From Parietaria judaica (lineage: Eukaryota; Streptophyta; Magnoliopsida; Rosales; Urticaceae): a stretch of 64,000 nucleotides of DNA. The position numbers were made by a program, and so were the translations under genes. This document shows positions 20,551 to 33,096 of the stretch, piece after piece; within the stretch, counting starts at the first letter, position 1; each line of letters opens with the position of its first letter. Under the pieces are notes generated by a model that worked only from the letters and a program-made list of their open reading frames with translations, did no database searches and was not told the DNA's origin. The DNA is taken from contig OX940866.1 of assembly GCA_954871525.1 (NCBI GenBank), positions 11,865,001-11,929,000 on the forward strand. Reading direction: 5' to 3'.

Positions 20551-22481
20551 GTTTGTGTTGGACATGTGTGTCCTTAAACAAGATATTTTATCCATTTGTA
20601 AAAGATTATGACAAGTCATTGAATAAAGATGGTGCTTAGTATGATAATCTTATTATAGTTTCTGGTAGAGTAAAATAGAAAGTTTGATCCTTAGTTCATA
20701 AAGGATGCAATTATGTTATTATTATCACAACAGAGTCAATGTGAGGAAGAATTAATAATCATAATAAATGAACTTAAAATGTCCGTGACCTGATTAACTG
20801 GGTGGGAGCCCATTAATCGTATAAGGTCATTAATGTAACTAAGTGACAATCCTATTATGGATTTTGTGTGTGTCACACTCACTAGAAGTGCATTAAGTAT
20901 GAAGTGTCTTCATACTGGACTGGACCTGACTTAAACTCCGAAAGTTATCATATAAGATCGTCACTGATAACTTGGAGTTGAGTCACTAGTAGATGATCAA
21001 ATGGATATTCGATCTAAGTCCTTAGTGATCTTGAGTCCGAGCTGCTGGCTTGATTGTTCTTTGATCTAACCGTTAAAGAACACAATATATTACCATTGTT
21101 CCCAACACTATTATTTTGGGAACATGATAGTCAGTAGTAAGGGTAGCTTGGTCATAGACATGGGCATCACACAGCTCTCTTCAGAGTCATGATGATTCCC
21201 TTGATTGTCGGTGGTGAGAACTGAGAGGTACCCGTGCGCAACTTATGAATCGAAACCATAAGTGGGTTACTCATGATATTACTGACTGAGTCAAAGATGA
21301 AAATGCAATGAGGGGCATAACGGTAGAAACAGCCTGCTCATGTGTGGATCATCAAGTGAAAGAAAAATAACCCGAATTTGATTGTATCAATGGACACCCT
21401 GCTGTAATTAAGGGAATAATATATACTGTATCACTAAAGAGTGCAGCCTCGGGTTTATAGTGGAATAGCACCGAGGTTTGACGAACACCCTAGTAGTTCG
21501 TTGGAGTTTAAGTGATACAGGTCCATGGTCCCCAGGATAGTTTCGTAATGGATGATACGTACGTGATGAAAATATTTTGAGAAGTTTTTGATCATTTGGC
21601 ACGACTTATAGAACTGAAGTCTGTGACAGACATCAGATAGTTTTATCAGTAGCGTGGCAAAAGTACCATATCTTGGTAACCGAAATTAACTGACAAAATA
21701 AAGTAGAATTTGGATTTTCTGTCAACATGAAAGTTGTTGGAAATTAAATTCTAAGAAACTTTGCTTTTGGAAACGAGTCGTTTCGACGTACGGTTTGTGA
21801 TTTAGATAATTTCTAAGTTTGTAATCGTTTCGGTAAACTATGAAATTAAATCACATGTCACGAATTTAAATGATGGTGTGACACCATGAAATTTGAATGT
21901 GCGATATTGAAATCAGAGGATATTAATATGATTTAATTATTAATAAATTATTAATAATTAATCAATAATTAATAGATTTATATTAATATGTAAATGATAT
22001 ATATTTATATATATGATATGTGTAAAAATCGAATTATGCCTTAGAATGTGGAACCATATACATTCGAATGGATATGCTTTGGTCTTTTCATAATTACAGC
22101 ATAAGTACCAAATGTTTTGGTATTTGAGAAAAAACCCTAAAATCAATTTAATCCATTGGATCGGTTATGATTTAATATCAACCGATGGATTAGGATAATT
22201 GATATATTCGAAATTAATAACTTGGTGACCAAGTTTTTGTTTTCGAATTTAGCTAATTAATTATATCCGTTAGATCGATCTAAGATCTAATCTTTACCGT
22301 CGGATTGGAAATTAATTAATTATATATATAATATATTATTTTTGAATTATATATTTGGATAAAATCGAATTTGGATTTTATTAAATCTTTTAATATTTGA
22401 TTTTATCCTAAAGTAATTTGATCCATTAGATCGGTTTAAAGATTTATCTCAACCGTTGGATCTAGATAATTATAATTCGAA

Positions 22482-22518
<37 letters not shown>

Positions 22519-23291
22519 TCGAATTTCATGGATAAAAAGATAAGATTGGATTTTTGATTTTATCCAAGTATTTCTTATTTAATTAAATCTCTAATTAATT
22601 ATATCCCTTGGATTTAGATAAGATTAAATCTAGACCATTGGATTGAAATAATTAATTATATTTAATTAGTAGAATTCAAAATTAGGGGAGAGAATTTCTC
22701 TAATTCGGTTACAGTCTGAGCCTATATATTGGGACCTCATTCTACACACTTTACACACCTTTCCCCAGAGAAAAATTTGAACTCTCCCTCTCCCTCAGGG
22801 TCTGCGAATTTTTTTCTCTGATCTCTCTTTCTGGTTCGGCTTGAGAGACTTAGTTCTCCGGAAGCTTAAAAAGAACCATCAGTTTAAATTTTGCGACGGA
22901 GTCCTGCCGGCGAAGCCCACGCTTCGGTACGAGGAATCCAGGAGAATATCCAGGAAGATCACGGGAGTTTCCCTCAGCACCGGCGGAGCCCTGCCCGATT
23001 CAGAACGCGCAGCCGGAAGTCGACAATAGAGGTACGGCCTTATGCATTGTGCTAATAAATGCGACCATTGACTGCTTTCTATTTATTTCATATAAAGACT
23101 AGATTATTAATAATGATTTATGAATATTAAATTACATAATATTTATCGGGTCTTGTAATATGGTTATTATCCGATGTTCGGATCGTTGGTCGGATAATAT
23201 GTTTTCCGCTTAAAATAATTTTGTAAATGTTACCCAGACGGTCCGACGGCACAAATCGTGATAATTAACGGGGATTATTCCCAACAGTTTG
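20551..23291 (+). repeat. Solo LTR of a long-LTR copia family (20556-23286) with 5-bp target duplication
   Basis: It starts TGTTGGACATGTG and ends ATTCCCAACA, flanked by a perfect GTTTG duplication (20551-20555 and 23287-23291), so it is a complete 2731-bp LTR left by LTR-LTR recombination. It is homologous along its length to the 3' LTR at 53908-56620 and to inverted fragments at 47347-49934. The region 22740-23040 (CT-rich leader, then a segment with CCCACGCTTCGGTACGAGG) is the best conserved part and probably contains the transcript start. It includes a TA microsatellite at about 22483-22516. Confidence 0.92.
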
Positions 23292-23842
23292 CTATCGTAA
23301 ATCTTTCCGTTAATATATATTTATGTGTTGAATAATAATGATTCAAATTCCATAATAATAGAAAATTGGTTAATAATATAAACGTGTATTTATGATTGTG
23401 ATTTCAGCATTTAAATTTTGAATTATTCAGCCCTAAAAACGTGAATTTGATAGTATCCAGAATAATAACAATTTGTTATTGTTTTTATACGTGTATTATT
23501 AAGGTAATTAATATGATAATTGTTCAATAAAATCGTGTGTTATATAGCTGATAATTAATACTTTAATCTCTCCATAATAGTAGCAATCAATTAACTTTTT
23601 TAAACGTGTATTGAAAACAAAAATTACAGCTCGTATAAATAGCAGAACATTTATTTCCTTTTTGATTAAAAACGAAAATAATAACATAAAATAGTTAATT
23701 AAAGGGCATTATAGGAATAAAATATGATCATAAAATGCCACATCATGCAATTTAGCTATTTTACAAAGATAAGAGAAAGTTTGGCTATTTTGCTAAAGAC
23801 ATGTTTCAATTTGACTTTTAGGTGCAATTTCTCATAAAATTA

Positions 23843-24504
23843 TAGTCTCTTATAGTTTTATATTTTACAAAATGTGGCAAACATGTTTTATATTTTATCG
23901 TTGATTAATCTCTTGATAGTTTTTAAAGGAAAAGCTATTATTTATTATTTTTTGTGGAGAAAAACTAAATGTGGTACTTATGGACAACTTTGTAATTGTT
24001 ATGTATGATGAAATGCTCATTAACATTAAGCTAAGTCTGTATAATTATTTTCACTATACATTAGCACTATGTATTTTTCTATCCCCTATCCCCTTATACA
24101 TTTTTTTAATAAATACCCCATATTTTGGAGGACGATTACACAATTCAATTTTACATTTTACTCTCTATCTTTTCCTTACCGTATCCTCTCAATCTCCATC
24201 TCTATTATTCACCACCTTACCATTCACACATCATATCATTCATCTACCTCCATTATTTTCTCACCACACTATAAAATAATTGGTGTAAAAGTTGTGAGTT
24301 TTACAACAATAACACCTTTTTTATTCCCATTTTTTTTTAATTCTCTTAAAAATATTTCTATATTCTCTATACATTTTCGCCTCTTCCTCTCGGAAGTTTA
24401 TGCCATCACATTGATAAGCAACTAACTTTTCGCTTATTTCTTGTTGTTTCTCACCTTGATTTTCATTGAGCTTTTGTACTGGACGAATGGAAAAAAGTTA
24501 TAAT
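23843..24504. other. AT-rich intergenic sequence
   Basis: About 660 bases of T-rich sequence. The open frames here have composition typical of chance ORFs and no domain. No RNA gene or transposon end is seen. Confidence 0.5.
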
Positions 24505-25060
24505 GAAGTAATTGAATGATATGGAAAGTCAAAAAATAACCGTTGATACACAAACTTATTCGATTGTGGTTGATGCGCTTTGCAAGAATGGTATGGTTGA
24601 AAGCATCGTGCAAAGAGGCATCGAGCCTAACGTGGTAACATATAGTTCGCTTTATGGAAGGCCATTGTTTACTTGGAAAAGTTGACGAGGCAAGGGAAAT
24701 TTTCGACATGATGATTAGCAAGGTTTAGAAGTCAATGTTTATTGCTATAACATTCTGATCAATGGCTACACTAAGGATAAAAGGATCAACGAGGCACTTA
24801 GTTTGTTCGAAGAAATTTCATCCAGGGGGTTAGCTCCAGATGTCGCTATTTATAATTCGATCATTTCTGTTCTGTGCATAGTAGGAAAAAATGAGGCAGC
24901 TTACATTTTACTTCAGAAAATGGAAGCGCGAGGTCCACGACCGAATGTTCGGACTTATACAACTTTACTTGATGGTTTCTATAAGAACAGACAACTTAGA
25001 GAGGCAATGAATTTTAATATACAAGCTTTGTCTCTTTATGTTAAGTTTATGCCATTGTGA
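24505..25060 (+). pseudogene. Pentatricopeptide-repeat (PPR) gene relic
   Basis: Plus-strand fragments read as successive 35-residue PPR motifs in changing frames: VDTQTYSIVVDALCKNGMVE, RGIEPNVVTYSSL, GHCLLGKVDEAREIFDMMIS, LEVNVYCYNILINGYTKD, LAPDVAIYNSIISVLC and PRPNVRTYTTLLDGFYKN. A deletion after GMVE fuses two repeats, a frameshift follows near 24648 and another near 24725, and the sequence ends after an incomplete repeat at 25060. The repeat type (P-class, NVVTY-/CYNILING-like) resembles the restorer-of-fertility-like group of organelle RNA-binding proteins. There is no start region or transit peptide. Confidence 0.88.
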
Positions 25061-26907
25061 AATTAGCTCAATTTCAAATTTGATCGCTAATATTGTTTGG
25101 ATTTTGGACGTTGGTCTTCACTTCAAAGGCTCTCAACTTAGTTCTTGTTGTTTTGTTGTGTTGCAAAGATCAAACTTCTCTTGGTTAACATCACATTTAC
25201 ACAATATTCTTTTTGTATCAAGTTAGTATTTTTATTTTCTTTTCTCTAACATTTGCGATCTCACTCCGAAAGTAGAACTCGTGGCACACAGTAATTTCAT
25301 AGCCATTGGAGATAGTCTAACAAAATAGAGCAGTCGATGAGAGTTGTTCCAATTCCAATTAAGTGATTTAATCCGGTATAAAGATTTGAAATTCATTATT
25401 AAATAAATGTTACAACAAGGTTATAAATGTGGGAATTTTCCTAATTCAGTCGATCCGGTAGGGTTAGTTGAGTTTACTAGCTATAATGTGTTTGTGCAAA
25501 TTTCCGTAGACTCTTCGAGACTCGAGTTTCAATCTTTGGATTCAAGCCACTATCGGTATACACCGTAAGCCGAGATCTCTCATTGATTCCGATTCTGTCT
25601 TTTTGTTTGTGCAAGACGTAAGCAACACACAAGTTTCTCATTCTTTGAATTGTTGATCCGATTTCTACTGCATTTTTGTAAGTAACTAGTTTATGTGTGG
25701 CATGTGTGCATCGATTGTTTGGCATGTGCCCTATCGAACTCCTTTCATGAGCTGCCTATTGATGCAAAGAAATAAGTTAATTCTCATGCATGCATACTGA
25801 ATTCAATCCTTGATTTATGGATTAGAATTATCTTCATTTATTTTGCAATATTACATATTAATAGTATTTATTTGATTTGTTATTACGTATTAATATCTTT
25901 CTTGAGATATATAGGAAATAGGTTAGTATTTTGTGGCTTTAGCATTTCTTATAAATTGTAATTCAAACCATCAAGGTAAGCAGATTATGAATGATGATAA
26001 AAAAAAAAAGAAGCTGAACTTTGTTCAAGAGTATATTATCCGTTTTTCCTATAATCCGAGTCTACATCACCTATCCTTACGATTAAACCTCGGGAGTGAT
26101 ACTTGGAAATTTGGATCTTGCATATTTCAAGTTTTATTTTTCATGGACACAATAATTAGGGCCATTGGGGTAATCTCCCGCTTGATAATGGACAGATGCC
26201 TGATATCCCCTTTTCAAAAAATAAAATAAAAAATAATAGTGAACTAATTTTATTATTATGGTTGACCACTCCTAAACTCTTCGATGAAAGTTTTGCAACA
26301 ATATTGCAAGCATGTCTATTTGGTACTTTGAATCGTTCTAAAAATCGCGGAAGACCGGGAGTAACCCGTAGCGCAAAATGGGGAATGTACGGTACAATGT
26401 CGATCAACCCAATCATTGTTTTACCTGAATCGGGAGATAACTCACATGCTGCATAAGGGCGATGTGGACCTCGTGCACGGCCGTCCGAAAGCGAGAAAAC
26501 TCTTTTGGATTCACATTAAAAGAAAAGAAAAAAAAAAAACAGAGTTGGGCTTTGCCTATGCCATCTCAGTGTAATAGCTTATACTTTTTCTATATAAATA
26601 ATTATCTAAAAACTAAATAGGACTTCTAACTTATCTAGCATCTTCACTCCTCCATTATTTTCCTTGACTCCTTTGTACCAAAATACTATAAATATATGCA
26701 CATAAGAAGAGTACGCTATTTAGATTAGTTATGTAGAAAGCTTAAAAAATGAGACTTATTTCTTACAAGATTTTATTTAGGAAAAACTAGGTTACTCATA
26801 TATGATATTTCTATAATATAAAGTAATTTCTTGTATTCTATTTACTTCTACATCTCAATTCCACCTTGAATTTATGTATTTTATTAGAATATTGGACTCA
26901 AGTAATC
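25061..26907. other. Intergenic sequence without a recognisable gene
   Basis: Mostly AT-rich. The open frames (for example 26196-26456 on the plus strand) show no domain and no conserved motif I can name. A poly-A run occurs at 26521-26540. No tRNA or transposon border is seen. Confidence 0.5.
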
Positions 26908-27486
26908 TAGCGGTGAAAATTTTGTAACCGTTTTCCGGTTTTTTCCCAGTTTCGGTACAGGTCCCGGACCAATTTTTTAAAAGATCTGGGAAATATAGTT
27001 TAAAACCGGGAATCGGTACTTCCTGGTTCCCGGTTTTCGGAATCGGGAACCAGAACTGGTAGCTAAAAAATATTTACCGATTTTTGTACCGGTTCTGGTT
27101 TTAAACCACATGTCATTTTTAAGTTTTTAGTATGTCGTTTTTAGTGTAATATATATTTTTATTGTCGTCTTTTATACTACTAATTTTTAATTACTAATTT
27201 TTCAAAAACTACATGTCATTTTTAAGTCAAACACTTTTAGAACATGAAAATTTAGAATCGGAACCAGAAAATTTTAGGAATGGAAACGTAACTGGAATCG
27301 GTACCGGGAAATTTGAATCTGAACCGTTACCAGAACCGGAACCGGGAAATTTTTGAATCGAGAACCATTACCAGAACCGGAACCGTTACAAAAAAAAAAA
27401 AAATTCCCGATTTTTCGGAACATGGACGAAAAAAAACTCATTTCCCGGTTCCCGGTTCCGGGTTCCGATTTCACCCTAAAGTAATC
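26900..27486. mobile_element. Non-autonomous hAT element (26908-27478) with 8-bp target duplication
   Basis: The 571-bp element starts TAGCGGTGAAAAT and ends ATTTCACCCTA, flanked by a perfect AAGTAATC duplication (26900-26907 and 27479-27486). The ends are filled with GGTTCCGGTT / CCGGAACCGG subterminal repeats. It is similar in design to the element at 1203-1734 but differs in sequence. It lies about 80 bp upstream of the probable 5' leader of the hAT-derived gene. Confidence 0.9.
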
Positions 27487-27559
27487 AATTATTTCATTTG
27501 TAAAATTAAAAGGAAAAAAATAAAATGAAAAAACCCCTAAAAAATGCCGAGTTGAGTAA

Positions 27560-28177
27560 TCAACGAGTCCCACTCACCCCAACTCGCGATCCCACCTCGT
27601 CCTGTTCTCCGATCATCGAAGAACCCAGCAACTTGACTCTCAAAACCCCCCCAAAATTTCTGCAGAAATTTCCCTTTTCAAATTCATCTCTGTGAAACCA
27701 ATCTCTCTCACGAGACCGGATAATCCCAAATCCAAATAGAACTTGCAATTCCTCGCTCAATTTCGAAATCTCAGGTGTGCTTCCAGTTATTTGAAAGAAA
27801 TCATTATCTATTTCGTTTCTACTTCATAGAATAGTTTATACATTACCCAGTTGACGCATCGGATTAATTCACCTTATGATTTGGTTTTCTTTGTATCTGA
27901 GTAAAACCCAGTTTTGATTTCTTGATATAAGCAGTTTTTGATTGTGAAAGTGACATGCAAATGCTTATCTTTTCTGGGAAAGCCATGCTTAAATTAGTAG
28001 TTTGATTGTGAATGCTTCATAGGTTATATATCTTATTAGCATATAAATATAGTCACATTTAGTATACACTTAAATAACTGTGACACTATGGTCCTCCATA
28101 AATGCCTAACTGGAGAACTTTTGAAGCTGAAAATGTATCATGTTTATGGGATTAAAGGGTTTTTAATTGTTTTATAG
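27560..28177 (+). promoter_or_regulatory. 5' leader exon and leader intron of the hAT-derived gene
   Basis: A C-rich, coding-like leader (about 27565-27774) ends in a donor CTCAG|GTGTGC at 27774/27775. A T-rich intron runs to an acceptor TTTTATAG at 28177. The transcription start is not identifiable from sequence; the leader could begin anywhere after the hAT MITE. Confidence 0.55.
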
Positions 28178-28179
28178 AC

Positions 28180-28206
28180 ATGGCGTGCGGCTTCATGAGT
28201 GGTTGA
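28180..28206 (+). promoter_or_regulatory. Short upstream ORF before the hAT-derived gene
   Basis: Two bases after the leader-intron acceptor an ATG opens an 8-codon frame (MACGFMSG) that stops at 28204-28206, five bases before the main ATG at 28212 and in a different frame. If the leader intron is spliced as proposed, ribosomes would meet this ATG first, so it could lower translation of the main frame. Confidence 0.5.
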
Positions 28207-28211
28207 AACCA

Positions 28212-31200
28212 ATGGCCCCGGTTCGCCCCTCGGGATTTGTTGACCCGGGATGGGACCATGGAATTGCTCAGGATGAGAAGAAGAAGAAAGTCAAGTGCAA
28301 TTACTGCGGAAAAGTAGTTAGCGGTGGAATATACAGATTAAAGCAACATTTAGCTCGGGTTTCTGGAGAGGTGACGTACTGCAACAAGGCTCCTGAGGAA
28401 GTCTACCTAAGAATGAAGGAGAATTTGGAAGGATGTCGTACGAATAAGAAACCGAGACATTCTGGTGATAATGCACAAGCATATATGAACTCTTTCGCAA
28501 ATGATGATGAAGAACAGGTTATGCACCTTGGTTATAGGATCAAAGGAAAACAGCTGACGGATGAAACGAACTTGGTGGTGAAGTGCACTTCACTTCGTTC
28601 ATTGGGATACATTGATCCGGGATGGGAACATTGTATTGCACAAGACGAGAGAAAGAAAAAGGTTAAATGCAATTACTGCGAGAAAATAGTCAGTGGAGGC
28701 ATTAACCGGTTTAAGCAACATTTAGCTAGAATTCCTGGTGAAGTAGCACCTTGTAAGCATGCCCCAGATGAAGTCTATCTCAAAATGAAAGATAATATGA
28801 AATGGCATCGTACCGGAAGGAAACAAAGACGAGCCGATGGTAATGATATGTCGTCGTTTTATGGGCAGTCAGATTCGGACGATGAAGATGATGAGCAGGT
28901 GGAGGCTATGAGCAAAGGAAAAATGATGGGTAGTGACGGGAAATTCGGTAAAGACGCGAGTAGAACTTGTAAGGGGAAGTTTACAACTTGCGGTCCTGAA
29001 CCGTTATTGAAAAGATCTCGGCTTGATTCTGTATATATGAATACCTTTATTTGTGAAACCGCAGAATCTTACAGGCCAGCAAAAGTTAAAACAGTGTCGG
29101 ACAAGAGATCACGGAGGGACGTGATTTCGGCAATTTGCAAGTTCTTTTATTATGCAGGAGTTCCTTTACAAGCATCCAACTCTGTGTACTTCCAAAGAAT
29201 GTTGGACTTAGTTTGTCAATATGGAGAGGGTTTGGCGAGGCCACCGAGCCCATTAATAGCCGGTCGCTGTCTTCAAGATGAAATTGCAAACTTAAAGAAC
29301 TTTCTGGCTGAGTACAAGGCTTCTTGGGCAATCACCGGTTGCTCCGTACTGGCTGACAGTTGGACAGATGCACAGGGTAGGACACTGATAAATTTCTTAT
29401 GTTCGGGGCCAAATGGTGTTTACTTTGTTTCTTCCATTGATGCTACCGAAGTGATTGAAGACGCTTTTAGCATGTTTAAGCTTCTTGATAAAGTAGTGGA
29501 AGAGATGGGCGAGGACAACGTAGTTCAAGTAATTTTCTTTTTATCACATCTTACCTGGTCTGCAAATTAAACTAAAATCTTTTATCTCCGAATAATTTAT
29601 TTATTTTTACTCGTCCAACTGCAGGTTATAACTCGGAATACTCACAGTCTGAAGGCAGCTGGAAAGATGATTGAAGAAAAGAGAAGGAATTTATTTTGGA
29701 CCCCATGTGCTACGGATTGTATTAACCATATGCTTGACGATTTTCTGAAGATAAGATGTGTGGGCGAGTGCATGGAGAAGGGAAAAAAAATAACCAAGTT
29801 TATTTACAACCAGATTTGGCTGTTAAATCTCATGAAAATTGAGTTCACTCAGGGAAGGGAACTTTTGAGGCCAGCCGTTACACGCTCGGCCTCGAGCTTC
29901 GCTACCTTGCAGAGTTTGCTCGACAATAGGATCGCTCTTAAAAGGATGTTTCAGTCGAGCAAATGGGTTACGTCCCGATGCTCAAAAGTAGGCGAGGGGA
30001 AAGACGTGGAAAAAATCGTGCTGAATCCTATATTTTGGAAGAGGGTTCATTTCGTCGTGAAGTCGGTGGACCCAATAGTTCAAGTTCTTCAAAAAGTCGT
30101 TAGGGGTGACAGCTTGTCGATGCCAGTTATGTATTACAACATGTATAGGGCAAAGCTCGCTATGAAATCCGTTCATGGTGACGACTCATGTAAGTATGGG
30201 CCGTTTCTGGATGCTGTAGAGAATCACTGGAGTTCGTTGTTCTACCACCCTCTTTACATGGCCGCTCATTTTTTGAACCCGTCGTACCGATACCAACCCG
30301 ACTTTGTGACGGTAGGAGGAACGATGAGCGATGTTGAGTTTGTATTGATATGAATGATTTGTTCTGAATCCTAAATTGAATTTGCTCAAATGTAGCATTC
30401 GGAAGTGGTTCGTGGACTGAATGAATGCATTGCTCGGCTCGAGCCAGACACTGCAAAGAGAGTTTCTGCTTCCATGCAGGTACGAGCTTCGTCTTCGTAA
30501 TCTCCTCTCGCTATATATGCCTAAGGCTTGACATTATACTCTTGACATCAATCAGCTCTCTGACTATAATTCCGCAAAAGCTGATTTTGGAACAGAATTG
30601 GCTATTAGTACAAGGATTGAGCTTGATCCAGGTAATAATGCTGCGCTAGTGTTCTCATTTAAATCAAGATTTCGAGACATGTGCATCTGATGATGTTTAT
30701 TTTTCGTTTTCGTGTGACTGACGTATTAGCTGCATGGTGGCAACAACATGGGATAAGTTGCTTAGAGCTGCAACGGATAGCCGTGCGTGTTTTAAGTCAG
30801 ACCTGCTCGTCAATTGGGTGCGAGCATGACTGGAGTATTTACGATCAAATGTACAGCCAGAGACACAACCTCGTAGCTCGGAAAAGGCTGGATGAACTTA
30901 CTTATGCTCACTACAACCTACGGTTAAGAGAACGCCAGTTCGGAAAAAGGCCGAGCAGTTCAACCTTTCCGGAAACCGGATTCATAGGGAGGTTGCTAGA
31001 TGATTGGATCGTCGATGAAGAGAAGAAACACATGCTACAAGATGAGGTAGCTAAACCCTGTCTATTTCAGACGTACTTTTGAAATTAAATAATGTTGGCC
31101 CATTTGATAGAATTAGATATTTATTTTTATTTAATTGATAAATTGTTAAATGATCTAAACATGATAAGGTTTAGTTTTATTTAATTGATAAATTATAAAA

Positions 31201-31586
31201 TGATCTTAACATGATAAGGTTAAGTATCGATTCTTATATAAGCACTGCAATCCTGAAGTAATTCCGAGCCTGAGCTCCAATGTTCGGCCACGGAGAGAAT
31301 GTATTTCATTGTTAGTTTTAATGCGGCGAAAAAGAGCTAAAATGCCATTGGTTGTGCTTGTTTTTAGGAAATTCTTTGTAATGAAATGGAAGCTAACGTG
31401 TTCGAGGACGAGACAATCGATTACGAAGATGGAAACGCCAACTCCGTGAAGGGATGTGTGGAGCTAGTTACTTCAGTAGATGTGAATTTTAATCCCGCCA
31501 ACAGTGCCGGTGGATGCTCGGAATATGAAGATGATGGCGATGAACATGGTGAAATAAACTATTTTGATGATGACATGAGTGATTGA
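28212..31586 (+). CDS. hAT-transposase-derived protein with two BED zinc fingers
   Basis: Coding exons 28212-29528, 29625-30311, 30396-30479, 30556-30631, 30730-31046 and 31368-31586, all with GT-AG introns, total 2700 nt (899 residues), in phase throughout. The start MAPVRPSGFVDPGW is the usual beginning of this plant family. Two BED fingers (CNYCGKVVSGGIYRLKQHLA near residue 30 and CNYCEKIVSGGINRFKQHLA near 165) are followed by a DUF659/hAT RNase-H-like region (LADSWTDAQGRTLINFL; CATDCINHMLDDF) and a C-terminal hAT dimerisation block (WWQQHGISCLELQRIAVRVL; DWSIYDQMYSQRHNL). The tail is acidic. No terminal inverted repeats flank the gene and introns and frame are intact, so it is more likely a domesticated host gene than an active transposon. 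Proteins of this type are nuclear DNA-binding candidates; no target is evident. Confidence 0.88.
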
Positions 31587-32048
31587 TGGGATTTTTAAGA
31601 TGTAACTCTTGATCAAGTGAAGATCTGATGCCCTCCACCGCCGGGGCGCTCTGGCTCGAGAGAACGAGATCGATGGATCGGGGAAGAGGAATGCGAGACA
31701 AGAAGTGGACTATAGCACTGCTTTGTTTGGTGGGGTGCCAAATAGAAGAAACAGTGAATTGGAGGACTGGTTAGAGAAAGAAAGAAAGCATAAATGGAGA
31801 AGAAGAAAGATTTATAATTTAGTTCTATTATTATATATCAGGATATAGGACAGAACAATATGTATCTTCTTTCGTATTGTAAAGTGTCTTTGTATGGATT
31901 TACTGAATTCTTGAATCTTGATCATGGAATGGAAGTATTTCTATTTACCACGAAAAAAGAAACGAATTCTATGAAGAGAATTGCGCAATTTATCTTTTCT
32001 GTTCTCCGACTTCACGAAATGATGATCTTAAGACAATTTGTTCTTGAA

Positions 32049-32770
32049 TTACTCTCCTCTTTCCTTACAAGAAGCCAAATTCCTGAGAACCTTCTCGAGG
32101 GCCCTTTCCTTCTCAGCTACATCCTCCGAGAGCCTCCGGGTCTCGTCCTTCAGGCTCTCGAACTGAGTGACTACACCTGCAATTTGCGCCTCGATGGCGT
32201 CGTCACTCAGCTCAAACGCACTCTCCACGATGCGCACAACACGCCACAAGCTCACAACAACCACCAACCCACCCCCTCTCCGCTCCAGAAAAGTCTCCAT
32301 TGCGAGGGCCACCAACAGAACCACTGCGTCCATCACGAGGCCCGGCCTACGGCGCAGCAGGGCCGCCCCAGCGCTCCCGCCAGCACCAGCGTCTTCGCCA
32401 GGAGTAGTCCGAGGATCGCGATGCCCAGCCAGTGGTGCACCCGTGTTCCTTCCTCTCTTCGTCCTCTCGCCGGATTGTTGCTTGGGTCGCAAGACAACAA
32501 AGAGGAAGTGAGATCCACACTCGTGAGAACGAGGTCGGCGAGGAGGAGGATGTTCACGGTGTACCGCACCCGTTGGGATTCAAGAAAAACAACAATCTTG
32601 TTTCTCCATGCCAGGTTGTCGCGTCGTTTCTTCGGGGGCGTTTCTGGCGGAGAGGAGCCTCTTGAGTCCCAGCCTTCTGAGCCAGCTCTTGAGAAGATTT
32701 TGAATGGAGAGTTGGAGAACTTGCTCCATGGCCGGTTGTTGGGTCGTGATTGAGAGGCTGGTTTGTCCAT
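32049..32770 (-). pseudogene. Voltage-gated proton channel (Hv1-type), frameshifted copy 1
   Basis: It is colinear with the intact copy at 58874-59596. Relative to that copy, one base is lost close to the start codon and one is gained near 32610, so about the first 50 codons read in another frame. The S1-S2 part is in frame (LLLADLVLTSVDLTSSLLSC, YWLGIAIL-like HHWLGIAIL). A one-base deletion near 32367 then shifts the frame before S3. The S3-S4 and coiled-coil part survives in a second frame (PGLVMDAVVLLVALAMETFL, VVSLWRVVRIVESAFELS) to TAA at 32049. No single frame gives a full channel. It could be a sequencing error only if several independent indels were errors, so I call it a pseudogene. 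Confidence 0.85.
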
Positions 32771-32821
32771 GATGGTTTTTGCTTCTCTTGATAATTGATT
32801 GGCTATATATATTATATATAT

Positions 32822-32939
32822 AGGAAAACTTCGTTTGTAAACTCCAAACGATATGGTTGAAAGGAATTATTCCCGATTTTAATAACTCTCAATAATTTTC
32901 CTCAAACCATACATTGGGTTAACTAACTCAACCAGTTAA
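32822..32939 (+). repeat. Copy of a ~120-bp repeat also at 57828-57952
   Basis: It shares CCCGATTTTAATAACTCTC and CTCAAACCAT-TTG-GTTAACTAAC blocks with 57828-57952 in the same orientation. Here it lies at the 5' side of Hv1 copy 1 (minus-strand gene); at copy 2 it lies at the 3' side. Confidence 0.75.
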
Positions 32940-33096
32940 GCATACTTTCCCCTCTCTCTTTCCTCGCTCTCTCTCAGCTCCCCGACGAAACGCACGAAAC
33001 TTGTTGACGTGGTTTCGCACACCTACAGTCACGTGAATTGTGAATGAGATTTCGATTTGAGGGTGCTAAGAACTTTGTGGATCCTGACCTCCGCGT

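Larger units (their letters stand above)
18985..23833. mobile_element. Mutator-type element with 9-bp target duplication, carrying a nested copia solo LTR
   Basis: The terminal inverted repeats share GTCTTTAGCAAAATAGCC plus flanking similarity: left arm from 18985 (GGGTTCTATAGAGAAATAG), right arm inverted from 23833 (GAGAAATTGCACCTAAAAG). A perfect 9-bp duplication ATAAAATTA flanks it (18976-18984 and 23834-23842), as expected for Mutator-like elements. Without the 2.7-kb solo LTR the element is about 2.1 kb. Its interior has a CT-rich leader-like region (19320-19390), long T-rich intron-like sequence and one short coding-like block (19963-20253). I see no MULE transposase DDE domain, so it is non-autonomous and might carry captured host sequence. 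Confidence 0.85.

Noticed and set aside
26196..26456. 86-residue plus-strand frame
   Set aside because: No recognisable domain, overlaps a frame of similar length on the other strand, and lies in non-conserved sequence.
32167..32753. Plus-strand frames opposite Hv1 copy 1
   Set aside because: Pro/Ser/Arg-rich shadows; the same shadows occur opposite copy 2, while only the minus strand shows the channel motifs.
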